Assembly (NCBI RefSeq): GCF_003073045.1 | Contig: NC_037596.1 | Location: 6,653,416-6,717,415, forward strand | Length of the DNA: 64,000 bases | From: Pomacea canaliculata | Taxonomy: Eukaryota; Mollusca; Gastropoda; Architaenioglossa; Ampullariidae | Reading direction: 5' to 3' | Part shown: in pieces, positions 37,083-49,600 of the stretch | Layout of the letters: every line of letters starts with the position of its first letter | Position numbering within the stretch: the stretch's first letter is position 1 | Translations under genes and position numbers: made by a program | Notes under the pieces: model-generated | Databases searched by the model: none | Seen by the model: only the letters and a program-made list of their open reading frames with translations | Told to the model about the DNA's origin: nothing

Positions 37083-38038
37083 GACCGGGGGTGGGCAATT
37101 AATTGTCCCAAGGTCCGCATGAGAAATTGGGATGGTTTTAGAGGGCCGAACTAATATAGTTAACTCAGTTTTACCCAATACTGTATATATAGTACAGTGA
37201 TACCTCGGTTCTCGAACGCCTTGACTTTCGACCAAATCGGTATTCGACCAGGAAATTCGAGAAAATTTTGTCTTGGAATCCGAACAAATATTTGGAACTC
37301 GAACATCCGAACGTCCGAGATGAGCCGAGTTGAGCCGAATGGCGTTCATTGGGCCCAGCGCGCCTTGCTTGCGTCATCAGTGTGAGTGCAGAGAGAGAGA
37401 GTCACGTTTTTTGTGGAGAGAGTCACGCTTTGTGTGTACTGTACTGTATTGCAAATTACTGTACTGTACACTGAATTTAACCCTTAGACATGGGTCCAAA
37501 GAAGCCAGAAGGGGTAATGCAGACAAAGGTAAGCGGAAAGCTGTGAGAACAACTATTGAGCTGAAGAAAGAAATCATTGCCAAATATGAACAGGGCACAC
37601 GTGTTTCGGATCTGTCTGCTGAGTATGGCATGCCAAAATCAACCATCTCTACTTTCCTTAAGAATAAAGCGGTTATAAATGAAACACAATTTACTGTACT
37701 GTACATTTTATTTTTATTTTTATTTTTTTTGTTTTAATAAATACACTTTTATTTCTTATTTCTTGTTGAACTCATGTTTTCTACATATTATATACAAATT
37801 AGGCCAGTAAATAGCATTTTCTGGGCTTGGAACGAATTAATCCAGTTTCCATTATTTCCTATGGGTTTCATTGCTTCGGTTCTCGAACAATTTGGTTCTC
37901 GACCGTCCTCCCGGAACGAATTATGTTCGAGAACCGAGGTATCTCTGTATATATACTGGCAGGCGGGCCAGCGGGAGAGCCGGTCAGAGACAGGAGGCGG
38001 GCCGGATGAGGCCCGCGGGCCGGCCTTTGCCCAGGTCT
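37083..38038. mobile_element. hAT-like element remnant, split by a Tigger insertion
   Basis: Left part (37083-37192) starts GACCGGGGGTGGGCAA; right part (37950-38038) ends GGCCTTTGCCCAGGTCTG. Read inverted, the right end gives CAGACCTGGGCAAA, a match to the left end, and GAGGCCCGCGGGCC is the usual hAT-relic motif. There is no transposase. The ends are approximate and I cannot confirm an 8-bp duplication. Confidence 0.65.
37195..37947 (+). mobile_element. Tigger/pogo-type Tc1-mariner element, internally deleted
   Basis: Left end CAGTGATACCTCGGTTCTCG, right end the inverted complement with one mismatch (CAGAGATACC), flanked by TA on both sides (37193-37194 and 37948-37949). This is the pogo/Tigger terminal sequence. 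Inside, around 37520-37675 on the plus strand, a frame encodes a CENP-B-type N-terminal helix-turn-helix (KRKAVRTTIELKKEI, then GMPKSTISTFLKNK). The catalytic DDE part is missing, so at 753 bp this is non-autonomous. Confidence 0.88.
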
Positions 38039-38535
38039 GCTCTAGATGTACTATGTTAAAATTTTGATAAGAATGAAAAATATTACTTTAAACATTATTC
38101 ACAGAAAAATACAGAACTCTTTGCCTACGAATATCCATGGATGTGTGTAAATAACATGGTGTCTCCTTCTCCTACCGTCATGACATGGACAACTGGCATG
38201 TATCCATTCAGATTACTTATATCATTATTTTGCCTTTTTTTCATTGAGTGTAGACATATTTATAGGTCTGTATTTTAAGAATTGATGGTATGTAGTCATT
38301 TATCCAAATGTGTTAAAAATATTTTGTGCGTAGCTCAGCCCAGTAGATAATTAAATTTTGCACTCTCGTAAGCATTTAACATGTAAACAGCGCGTGCATT
38401 TTGAAACACAAAGCGATTCTTTCTTCATCATGTATTGAGGAAATGTTGTCTAGGAAAAGTGAAGTTTAAGTGCTGTCAAATGATATCAGGCTGTTCGCTC
38501 TTAAGATTTTAAGGAAAATAATCAGTTACAAGGAG

Positions 38536-41500
38536 ATGACGGGCCGAACACTTCTCTCAGCTCTTGTCGTCTGCTTCCATCCAGGTCTATCCAACATAGC
38601 ACTGCTACTGTATGGACATATGTGCCTACAAAAAGATCTCCTGAGTGTGTAATATCTAGGAAAGAGGTAAGGCAAACATTATATTTAAGTTTACTTTTAT
38701 ATAAATGACATTTATATATGTCCATATATGCACCTAAATTCCTATTGCTCTATTATGTTAGTGCTCTGTACAAGACTGACTTACCCAAAACAAATATACT
38801 TGCTCCGATAACTTTATGTGAGAAAAGTCTTTTTGTATTGTACGCATCGTATTTTCCTAAAAGTAATAATGTAGAATGACCATTTGCTGATTTCAATCAT
38901 CCACTAAATGTCAGCACACTTATCTTACTGTTAGCTCAGGTATTCCGCACTAACGCCGAATCATGTCACTTAGTTCCTATAAAGTTTTTAACATCCCTTT
39001 CTGGTTGCTTATATACCTGCACTGATAGTCCATTAAATAAATACAGTAATAAATAACAATAAGTAATATATTTAATTAATAATCACGCCGTAGTAAAGAA
39101 GCGAGAGTAGCAGACGACACTGTCATGTGACAAAATGCCTTCACCCAAAAAAAGCTAAATCAAAGATTTTTTAAAGTCTTTTTTTACTTGTTGTTTTTCA
39201 AAATAAAATTATTTTATTTTCCTGAAAAATCTGAATGAAAATTAGTGATCTCGTTAAAAATATTCTTCGACATGACCTACGTACCCATCACATCCATGGT
39301 TTCCTTGTCTGTCGTCCGTGCCGGTCGTCAAAGTAGAATGACTCAGATATATCCTATCTTTATGATGTATATCATCATACCTGCAGGTACGACGTCTTAA
39401 TCATCTATACTAAAACCTTAATGGGAATTTAATAGTTTTTAAAAGAGATCTTGCATTTTCTGAACCTCTGCTTGACAAGGTCGGTACATCGTGCCTAATC
39501 CACATCCTAAGCTGCAAAAGCCATGTTGACTCAAAGAGACTAACAGCTTCAATGGCTAACATTTAAAGGCTTTTCAACTTGTGTAGTTATGCATGTTTCA
39601 TACACATGTCAATAATTAGTTAGATCGTGATCTTTGTTAACACACGGTAGAGACACACCACACAATAGAGACAATCTTGTTAATGTTTCAGTTTCGTGTA
39701 TGTAGAAAATATTTATATTGTTCATAACTCTGTGACTTGAAAAAGAATTTAAGAGTTTAAAAAAGAAAAAGGAGTACATCGGCAGAAATTTCTTATCGAG
39801 TAACGGTAGTAACGCTTATAGGTTGGTTGATCGTATTCAACAGAGGGGACTGTGCTCAGGGTGTATACAATCCATAGTGGTAGTGAAGTGTGGAGTGGGG
39901 CGTGGACTTGTGTACTGTTAAAATTATTTCTTGCCCAATAATAAAAGTGAAAATCCTCTCCTAACCATTTTTAGGTGATAAGAATTGAGTTGATGAAGAT
40001 CTCAATTTTTGAAGGGATTTTGTATTAATGCAGGACTCATTGCTGATGAAACAATGGTCCAATATTAGCCCATGATGGTGTAATGTAAGCTATGTTTTAG
40101 ACAATGGAGACGGAAGGCATTTGTCATAGTCGCGTGGTTTAGCCAAGGGGGGCTGCTCATGCACTCTCGACACATCCCAATATAGACAGATATTGGACAA
40201 TGCAGCATCTAGACAGCAGACTGTAAGTATTTGTTCTGGCTGGGCAAGCATTTTACGAGTCCCATGAGCTGGAGCCGACATACTACCACTGTGGTAACTC
40301 TGAGCTAACCTGACATTCACAGGGTAACGTGACTTGCGAGCCATCACTGGCGACACTAGCTAGAGCCGAATCATGCCAACCAAACCCTGGCCACTATGCC
40401 AATGTCATATAGTTCTACAATAGTAGAAATGGCTTCTTAGTCATTCCTTGCGCCGTCCTACAAGTAAGGTGTGGTGCGAGGTATGGTCGATCAAAAACAA
40501 GGACGCGTTCTCTGAAGCAATATTTGACCAGGCTGGAAACTTGTCTGGCACTTGCTGTGGTCACGTGGCTTGCAAGCCATCACTGACGGCACTTGCTGCA
40601 GCTGATATTCTACCACGACCGTCCTTACCTATCGGCTCCCTGTACCCCCAACGTATCCTGATCTATCGATAAAGTAAATAAAACAATTTTTTCAAACATA
40701 CTTTAATTTAAAACGCACCAAAACGATAAAATATTCTTTCTTTGGGTCTCGGAAACTCTTTAATCTACAAAGCTTAAAATACAAAAGTGTAAGCGACCTC
40801 CAAGAGTTTCAAGTGTGCACATACATTTTAATCATAGACGGGCACAGATGCTATGCATTAGCTGCTGACATTTATTATTTTGTTTTGTTTCAGTGCAGCT
40901 ATATACAGTCGAATTAATTTGCCCTTTAAAGTTCGAAGGCGAACAAAATGTCGTCAAGTGCAGGGTCAACAAAACAGCTGTCATGGGTGCGGAGTGCCTT
41001 CAAGTGCAAACTCATGTCACCTTTGAGTTGCAAGTTGGTTCTCGCACATTTCCCCTGTGCCACACACCAAGCTTTGATTCTTCAAACTGTTCACCAGATT
41101 CGAGGACCGACACAAATAAATGCTGGTGCGATGGAACAGATGGGCAGATATTTGACTACATGCTTGTTTATTCAGCCAATAAAAGCCTTGATCAGGGAGC
41201 TCAACTACTATGCAAGATTTGTTTTGTACCTCAGAAAACGTGGATCCCCAAGGAAAGTGAAAGCTGCAAAGAGATGAACTTTGGTTAGTAATTAATACAA
41301 TGCGATGATAATAGATATTTAAAAACAAAATTAGTTGTGGAATGATTGAATACAAGGAGAGAATATATATATATACCTTTAGTCACTTGTAACGACCAGA
41401 GAGAATAGCATTTTATGATTGTTTGTCAACAGGTATCTCTCATTCAGATGGAATACAGAATTCAAATTCAACACCTGGCGTCATCATAACACTTATGCTG

Positions 41501-41983
41501 GCCTTATTCATCACATATGATCTGTAAGTCAACATTAAGGACATCTGTCTGGATATTTTAGTTTAATTTTACAGAATGGGGATGATGAGAGCCAGGTTTG
41601 GTGCAAGAATTTGTGTACATGTGGTCTTTAAAGGCATTCACCTTCTCAGTTTCTTGATTCCTGTAAAAGGTTGATTTTATTGAGTAATTTTTAAGAATAA
41701 ATACCTGGTGAAAGGTAATGACACAACAAATGATATCATAGCAGGCTACCATTTTAACATGAGATAGGAAAGTTCCGAATAAAGTTCATAAATATATTTT
41801 CAGTTTTTAAAAAGTAGTTGTCACGACCTTTTGTTTATAAGACAAAGTGTATCGCTCTAGATACATGCAGATCAAAGAGTTATTTTACATACATGTTTTA
41901 TGTAAATTACGATATAAGACTAATCAAGGTATCTTTGTTTTTCCAGCATTGCAGGCAAACAGCTCTACTCCATCTTCTCATGA
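38536..41983 (+). CDS. Gene C: ten-Cys domain protein with short hydrophobic C-terminus
   Basis: Four exons. Signal exon 38536-38584: MTGRTLLSALVVCFHP, then CCAG/GTCTAT, phase 1. Domain exon 40894-41283 (390 nt, acceptor TTTGTTTCAG, phase 1-1). Exon 41433-41523 (acceptor TCAACAG, donor GTAAGT, phase 2): stalk SHSDGIQNSNSTPG, then a hydrophobic segment VIITLMLALFITYDL. Last exon 41947-41983 (acceptor TTTTTCCAG), giving IAGKQLYSIFS and a stop. A second acceptor seven bases downstream (41954) would give a longer hydrophobic tail ending 42048. There is no basic cytoplasmic tail like those of A and B, so this could be a tail-less membrane protein or a lipid (GPI) anchored one; I cannot decide. All ten cysteines are present at standard spacing, with the VNKTA sequon. 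Confidence 0.65.
40085..40660. repeat. GC-richer block with an internal repeat in the gene C intron
   Basis: CGTG(A/G)CTTGC(G/A)AGCCATCACTG occurs at 40327-40348 and again at 40564-40585, each followed by a GGC(G/A)(A)CACT stretch. Base composition is higher in GC than the flanks. Probably a mobile element remnant; no class assigned. Confidence 0.45.
40894..41283 (+). CDS. Gene C exon 2: ten-Cys domain
   Basis: 130 residues from QLYTVELICPLKF to SCKEMNF. Cysteine gaps 12, 11, 20, 9, 10, 1, 27, 2, 14, the reference spacing of the family. Shares HTPSFDSSNC and the IFDY motif after the CWC block with genes A and B. Confidence 0.87.
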
Positions 41984-43019
41984 TCTCGGAGAGAGGCTCT
42001 TTATTGTGTATGTTGTTCGTGTTCGGAACATTAGGAGCTAGTTCATGAAACAAATCTTCTCACAAGTGTTTGTGGTCACAGTTCACTAGTCCATTCAGCC
42101 CTGGACTAAAGTAAACTAAATAAGCAAGAATAACAACAAACAAAGTGAACAAAATGGACAAGACAGCAAAATACCTGGTGTTATTGTATTCATTTCTAAA
42201 GCTGTTGTTGACATACAATACAGAATGCTGGAAGCTGATAAAAACTGACATTCTGTCTAGTCAAAACAACAAACCAAAAATGGCATATTTTAAAGTAACA
42301 TTGTGTAAGCGTAGTAGTACAAAGGACAAATAAAAAGAAATATTTCAGAACGTATTTCTTTTCTGAATGGAGGTTTAAAATGTCATAGCTTGAGCTGCAT
42401 GTAAAAGGATCTTAGAAAAAGAAACGAGGAAGACAGAAAAAGAGAAACAAGAGGAAAAAGAAAAAAAATAAGAAGGAAATGAGAGAAGAACAAACAAAGA
42501 TAAAAGAAGAAAGAAAGAAAAATCTCATTATTTTGTCAAGTGATATTGTACGAAGAACATGTTTCAGTTATGGCCCTCGCTTACTCGAAAAATAACACAC
42601 ACACACGACTACACGGACTAGTATGTGTAAATCTAAACAACAGAATTCGTTGAGGTTATTGCGTGCAGGAAGAATGTATTTTTGCCTGAACATGTCTGTA
42701 CCTGAGTGGTGCTGTCATACTAGATACTAAATGAGAAAGTACACTCTCGATTACTTTTCTGTAAAACTGGACCAGAATGTCCCTCCTGGGGCTAAAACGT
42801 TTTTGATTGGCTCAGATAGCAAAGTCACTACTGAACATTTTTTATGATAGACATCACGTTGTTGTCTTACATGAAGTTATTGAAAATGGTGGTTCCCAGA
42901 AACCTGCAATGGTCAGCATGCTGTATGACCTTAGTGTTGAAAATAGTTGATAACAGGGTTTCTTTTCCTGCGGAATGTAACATAGTTTAGACACATTTAG
43001 TCGTAGAATGCGTTTACTA

Positions 43020-44000
43020 CAGCAGGTGATCTACCTCCATTCAATACGCAGACTCACCTTTGTTGGCAACGAGACCTACGGTGGTGTCATCAGTGAACCC
43101 TAACACCTAAATGGATCTGTGAGAGGAGACACAGTCGTTGGTAAAGATACAAGAAATAAAAGGAGGCAGGACGCAACCTTGAGGTGTAAACACCATGATA
43201 TTGGATACGCGATTGGTGACTCCTACACTCTGGGGTCGGTGCAAGAGGAAGTCAAGAACCCAGAAGGAGATTAACAGTTAAAAAAACAGTTAAGAGTTTC
43301 TGCGAACTGATGATGCTGAAGTCAAAGCTAAGGTCTGCGAGCATACGTCGTGTATAGCAACAAGTGGATTCCAAGTTCTGGAGAACGATGTGAAAAGCTA
43401 CAAAGGCAGCAACTTCCTACACTGATTTCCCTTCATAGGCATGTTGTAGATAATCTAGTTTGCCTCTGCTCGTACATAAAATGTGTTGCAGAAGCAGTTT
43501 TTCAAGAACTTGCATTAGGAGTGATATCAAGCCCGCGGGTCTGTAGGCGTTTAGTGATATCTTCATGATGTTATTGGGAAAAGGGACCATGACAGGTACT
43601 ATGAACATCAAAGATCTCGCGTGTCGCATACTTCCGGTGGGAGAGGGGGCAGGAGGAGGTAGCCGGGTGGATGAAATTCTACATCACTGCCTTTTACTTT
43701 TTTCCCTTTTTTTTACTTAATTGCCGAGTGAGGTGACAGTAGAGGTTTTTCGGTTTGGGAGGAGACCGATAGGGGGAAAATGGCGCAGAGGACACTGACA
43801 GCGGTGGTTTTTTTTAAATTTTCTCTGAACTGAGTCATCTGTAACTGACAGAAGGACCCACATCACTAGCCTCTGGGTGAGGAGAGGGACAATCCCTGTC
43901 GAGGATTTTACCAGCCGATGGTTTCCTGATCAGTTCGATGTGCGGAATGAGAGTGAAAGTAGCTGCGAGGCAAACTTTTGAGTGTGTGCGGATGTGTTGG
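43020..44000 (-). mobile_element. Degenerate LINE reverse transcriptase fragment (CR1/L2-like)
   Basis: Minus strand frame at 43629-43417 reads AYRPAGLISLLMQVLEKLL, then LDYLQHAYEGKSV, matching the LINE motifs DYRPVALTS..MK..ERL and LDPLQFAY. Lower down, about 43230-43030, scattered frames resemble PQGCVLPPLLF and ALTDDTTVGL, the palm-domain block containing the catalytic DD. Several stops and frameshifts break it. It sits between genes C and D. Confidence 0.7.
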
Positions 44001-44469
44001 TGAGAATCTATCTTGGGGGTCAGTTGTTAGCCCCTCTTTGCTCTGTTTTGCGGAGTAGAGATTTCGTACATTGATGTTTTATTGGGAATGACATATGGTA
44101 TACAGGCACTGCGAGGCTAGGTTGTGCACAAAGCACGGGAGTTGCCGGACTGAAACTGAAACTTGGGTTAGCACTTGAAACGCACTTGGCTCTAAGTATG
44201 GCTTTCTGTAGATCATCTTAAGTCCCACTTAACGTTGCAATTCACTTTCTTGGTTTCGAATTAAATATATACAAGACACGGATGATAATGGGGACAAAGG
44301 AAACTTATATCTCCAGATCGTCACGTGAGTAGTAGTTGGTATGCTCGGGTTATTTTTGTAGCTCCTATTCCTTAACACTAGGGGACACGAGAAAATGGAG
44401 AGCTCTACGCATCTCACATTCAAGTGAAGGTGTAATCAGGCTCAGAATTAAACCTCTCAAGAGCGAACA

Positions 44470-44521
44470 ATGAAGACAGTATGGATGTTTCTACTTCTTC
44501 TTTGGCCGTCACTTGTCAAAG
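44470..44521 (+). CDS. Gene D exon 1: signal peptide
   Basis: ATG at 44470 opens a Leu-rich signal sequence ending SLVKG across the splice. The donor is AAAG/GTGAAG, phase 1. About the last 30 bases before the donor match gene A0's signal exon. Confidence 0.8.
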
Positions 44522-46595
44522 GTGAAGCAACGTTTTATCCAAGCTTTAAATATAAGGTTACTTATTCTGATTAATCCAGACTCGTAATTAAGTCTTTTGT
44601 TGACTGTAAAACTACCAAGATCTCACAACACTAATTGATCGTAATAAATTTAATAGGAGATTTCATTAAATAAATATAAAATGCTTAGGAATACCTACGT
44701 CCGAAAGTATACACAAACTGCTTATATTTTTTCGTACATTTTCTCATCAAAAGGCTATCGATCCTAAATAAAGCAGTTACTTAACACGAAGAGAATTTTA
44801 TTTATCGGGAAAAACATACTGATGGGCTTTCTAGTGAAATTTGAAAGTTTAACATATCTTTACAATTAATGTTATAAAAATACGACTGTGAGATACAAAC
44901 ACCGGATTTCATAGAAGTTCATGATCTGTGCAAATGGACATCAACAGATTAAAATAAAAACACAACGGTTAACCTGGAACTTTAATGAGTTCTCATTCGT
45001 CTTAAAACTCTATAGTAGTTTCCCTATTTTATTTTGAGTAGATTTCAATAGATTGAGAAACCATTTTGATGCATGTCTTTGACCCGATCTTCCAGCCTTC
45101 ATCTCAGAGTACATCTCTTTATTTATACTTTACTAGTCATTGTGGGGTTTTTTCTCAACCGCTAAATAAAAGTGATTACTATTTTGTCACAATGAATTTG
45201 CTACAGGTATCAGCCTCTCACCATGCGGCAGTGACAACGTCCAGGAAGTTGTAAATGAACAAGAAAATCATTTCATTTGCAAAGCTGAGAAGCCAGTATA
45301 TTGGACATTACAGTCAAAAGACACTACGACAGGTAAACTCGTTTTGGCAGTGTGTGACGAGAACTGTACTCAGCTGGAGACACTGGGCAAGCTCTTCATC
45401 GTCAGGACCATCGATGCTGGCAGATCGTCTATGATCATCAAACCTGTGAACAACACGATGCTGTATAACTATGTCCAGCTTCTGAACGGTAGTCTGGAGT
45501 GTAGTCTAAGAGATGAGAGAAAGTCCGCTCGTTGTGGACTTAACTATGTAGGTAAGAAGTCTATTGTTTCCTGGATAGCTTAGTGTTTACAAATTTCGTA
45601 TCGCCAGATATAAAATTAAGCTATAGTGGAGCGTTTCTCTGAAGAAAAAAATGAGAAGGTGAAAGATTGCTAGATAACAAGCCAACAAACGCTCTGCTTT
45701 TTTTTAAATCAAGTAGGTCCCACCAAACCAAAACAGAATGAGGCTTAAGGGAGGATAGGTCAGGTCGGGTCAGGTCAGTCCCATGCCCGGTCCGGGCGTA
45801 GGGGGGACCGTCCGGCAGCAGCAACAGACATAATTTTCCATCCGGTCCTGTCTTGAGCAGATGAGAGCAGGTCCGGCATCTCGCGTTCGGTCCATTCTTT
45901 GATGTTGGTGACCCAGCTTTTCCTCGACGACCACGACGACGGCCCCTTCGAGGGTTCCTTGTAGGATCGTCTTGGACAGGGTGTTGTGGCGGTGACGTGA
46001 CCGAACCAGGCGAGCTTGCGCCGCTTCACTGTTGCCAGAAGGGGCTCATGTGGGCCCACGAGAGAGGTTACGGTGCTCCGTACGTATTCGTTGGTCTTGT
46101 GTTCGCGGTACGAGATGCGGAGCAGCTTTCTCAGGCACTTGTTCTCAAAGGCCTGGACTTTCTTTTCCGTTGTGGCAAGCAGCGTCCAAGTCTCGCAGCC
46201 GTAGAGAAGGATTGACACCACGAGGGACTTGTACAGCCTGTGCTTGGTACTGAAGCTGATTGAGTTGCTCCGCCAGATCCTATCCAGCCTGGACATTGCG
46301 GATGTTGCCATACCAATCCTGATACGGATCTCTGCTGTACAGCAACCATCTCTAGTCAGGGTGGCACCCAAGTACTTGAAGCTGTTGACCTCCTCCAGTT
46401 TCTGGCCGTTCATGACGATGATGCTGCTGCTGTCGTTGGTGGAAATAATCATCACTTTGCTTTTTTCTGAGCTTATTTCCAAGGGAGGATACCTAACTAA
46501 TTATTTTAAAAACCCTTCTACATGCACATGTGTTGACAAACGTACGTGCTGTTAGAGTGTAAGAAAAACAACCAAGAAAGAGAAGAATAGTCAGG

Positions 46596-46681
<86 letters not shown>

Positions 46682-49600
46682 TATTATTATTATTTGATTT
46701 TTATAGCGCTTTACAAAGATTTGCTCATAGGGATTTGATATAAATCATACATAGACTAAACCATCAACATATATGTACCCACGCTAGTATATAACAGACC
46801 CGCATACCTCTACAACATGCACTCATATACAAAGTAAATACAAACACGATATGCCCACGCAGGGTCAGGAGAGGGTCACGACTAACTCATCATTCTGAAA
46901 AGATCTGTGACCCTTCGATCACTAGTTTCACATGCAGTACTTACAGCGTTCAATTTCAACTACCTGTTGATGTGTCAAGAAGTGAAAGTAGTCAAGTCTT
47001 CCAGCTTAAAGTTTTAAGTGGATTACATGCTATCAGAGATGTTTCCTGATTTCCAACTTTCATGCTTCTCTTTTTCAGCTTTTTCTTTTATCTTAGATGG
47101 ATCCTTTTGACGAGTTTTTTTATTATTATTCATAATACCGAACATGTAGGTTTAAGTCTACGTTTAGTAATTTAGACAGTGTGTGTGTGTGTGTGTGTAA
47201 GAGAATGTGTGTATCTGTATGTCTATGTGTGTGTGTTTTCTATATGCTCAGCCTAGTTTTCTTGGATTTGTCTTTATTTATCCGTACTAGTTTCTTTGCA
47301 ATTTCTTTATTTTATTCATTGTTTAGTTTCTTTCGATATGTCGCTTTTTAATTTCTCTTGCTCCTGCCTTTTAATTTTTAACTCAATCCTTTGAATACAC
47401 AGATCCACCAAAGAATGTGACATGCACAGCAGCAAATGTGTCGTGGTCCGTCAATGTGTCATGTGTCATCAGTAGTGTCTACTCTTCTCGGAAAAGCTAC
47501 AGTTGTCAGCTACTTTACAGGAAAGATAAGGTAAAACTCCATGAAAATTAATCTTTTTGCTAGTTACTACCTACAACTGAATTTATTTCTTTATCTTTAT
47601 ATTTCTCTTAATTGATTAATCTATGAAACAATTGTCAGCTGAAATGCTTATCTTTTGTATTACTTCATGATAATACATTCACTTTACAGTCAAGAAAAGT
47701 AGTAAAGATGACAGGGGATTTCATCGTCTACATGGTCATTCGAATATCATATGCTTCCTACTGTACTTAGTCCATCATAGACACAAATTACCTCTAAAAT
47801 TTTCTTATTTATGTTCTGTATCCGTGTTGTTGATAAGTGTTTGCTCAAGGTGGCGGGTGGTACAGGAAAAAAGTTAGTTTAAGTTTAAGTAGGTTTTGTC
47901 AAGCTCATTAATTCTGATTCTAGTTGGGAAACATCACTACATAATATACCTGATTATTTCTTATTTCTATCAAAGAATAAAACACTGGAAAATGTGTCTA
48001 TGGTGACTTCACCAACCTGGGAAAGAATTAGCAAGAGTGAAGTGAAGGTGTCAGGTTCCTGTCAGTTCAACACAACTCTCCCGACAGAAGAAGGACTTTA
48101 TGGCTTTCTTGTCTTAATCTCACCTAGTGGACAACATTTTGCTGCCAGTGATAAGTGGTTTACAGTTGGTGAGAACCTCAGTGTAATATGTTTCGACTTC
48201 AAAGAATTGTTTAAAAATTAATGTAGAAAAAAGCTGGAAAAGACAACAAAATAAAAAGAAAGGAAAGAAAGATAAAATAAGATCTTGATGAGATCAAAGA
48301 TAACAATAAAAACCTATAGTGAATAAAAGTACAAATGATGATAGCAGTTGATTAGATAAAGGGAAACAATGGAAACTCTGTATTAATGTTGCCCTTACCT
48401 TTGGAGAAGCACAGGCTGCACAACCTGTTGTTTGAAAGGGAGAAATATAAATATCAAAAGGGATTTTTCTCTCATATTATTTTATGTTGCTAATGAATAT
48501 TGAGAAGGTGTAGCATTATATAGTATGCGTGAACAAAAGAAAAAAACTATTTTTTAATTATTTTTAATGTCTGGTACACTGCTGTTAACGAGATATTTTT
48601 TAGCTTTAAAAACATCCTGTTAAATAATTAGTATGTGCAAGCAATAAATGTAAGTTTCAGGAAGATTTTAAAGCTCAGATGTTTACATATTAGTGTAATT
48701 TTTGCTTCAATTTATTTCCAAAAGAATGCTGCACTCAAAACACTGCAATCAAAGAATCCATTTTGATTTGATAATATTTGTAATCACTAGACTTGCTGAT
48801 GTGTGTTTAGAACAGCCCAAATCACCAACCGTTTCCTGTAGTCCCTACCCCTACGTGTTAGAAAACACCAATGTCATCTGTACCTGTAGGACCACTAGTC
48901 TTGGACAACCTGCAGGGTATCTGAGATGGATCATAGCTAACTTGACCAACGAAAAGATTGCAGTAGTTCAAGAGGAACATACATTCGTGTCAAAAGAACT
49001 ACAGTATACTCATCACATGACCCTGTCAGATCATGACAGAACTTGGCTTAGATGTGATGTCATATGGGGAACCAGTGGCAGCCAAGGAGAGAACTACACT
49101 GCACGTGTAGGATGTAAGAGTTTTTCATTACATTAATTGTGTAATAGGTTCAATTGGTGGTTATAATCCAGCTATAAACATGTATCCATGGATCCATGCA
49201 TGCATATTTTGTCTAAGTATAAATTTAATGTACTACGGTTTACAATCTTCGCTATTATCCAACATAAACGACTTCATCTCGCTCTTACTTCCTATACTTC
49301 CAGACGGAAGCAAAACACCACGACTTTCTCTGAACGGTCGTGGGAGGCATGTGACTGTCATGGAAGGAGACAAAGTTCAGTTTAGGTGCGAATCAGACGG
49401 CCGACCCGCTCCAAACGTTAGCATCTACAATAACGACAACAACAGTGTCATCGTTAGAGGCTCCTCTCTTGTTGTCTACACAGTCATCGCTCGATGCCAG
49501 GACACCGCCACGTACTCGTGCGCTGCGAAGAACGAGTTCTCACGTCACGTGACCAGCTCTTACAACATCAAGCTTGGTGTTGGATGTGAGTGCACATGTT

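Larger units (their letters stand above)
31320..38530. other. Non-coding stretch between gene B and gene C
   Basis: Contains SINEs (33885-34075, 35628-35810, 36060-36270), a CAT microsatellite (36513-36627) and a nested DNA transposon (37083-38038). 3' exons of gene B should lie in its left part but I cannot identify them. No other gene is supported. Confidence 0.5.

Noticed and set aside
36828-37154. ORF with a signal-peptide-like start (MYTQTWMYACMILIFVQ)
   Set aside because: No phase-1 donor as used by every cluster gene, and the frame runs into the hAT-like element; gene C has a better signal exon at 38536.
46131-46349. Overlapping ORFs on both strands in the LINE fragment
   Set aside because: Shadows of the minus-strand reverse transcriptase frame.
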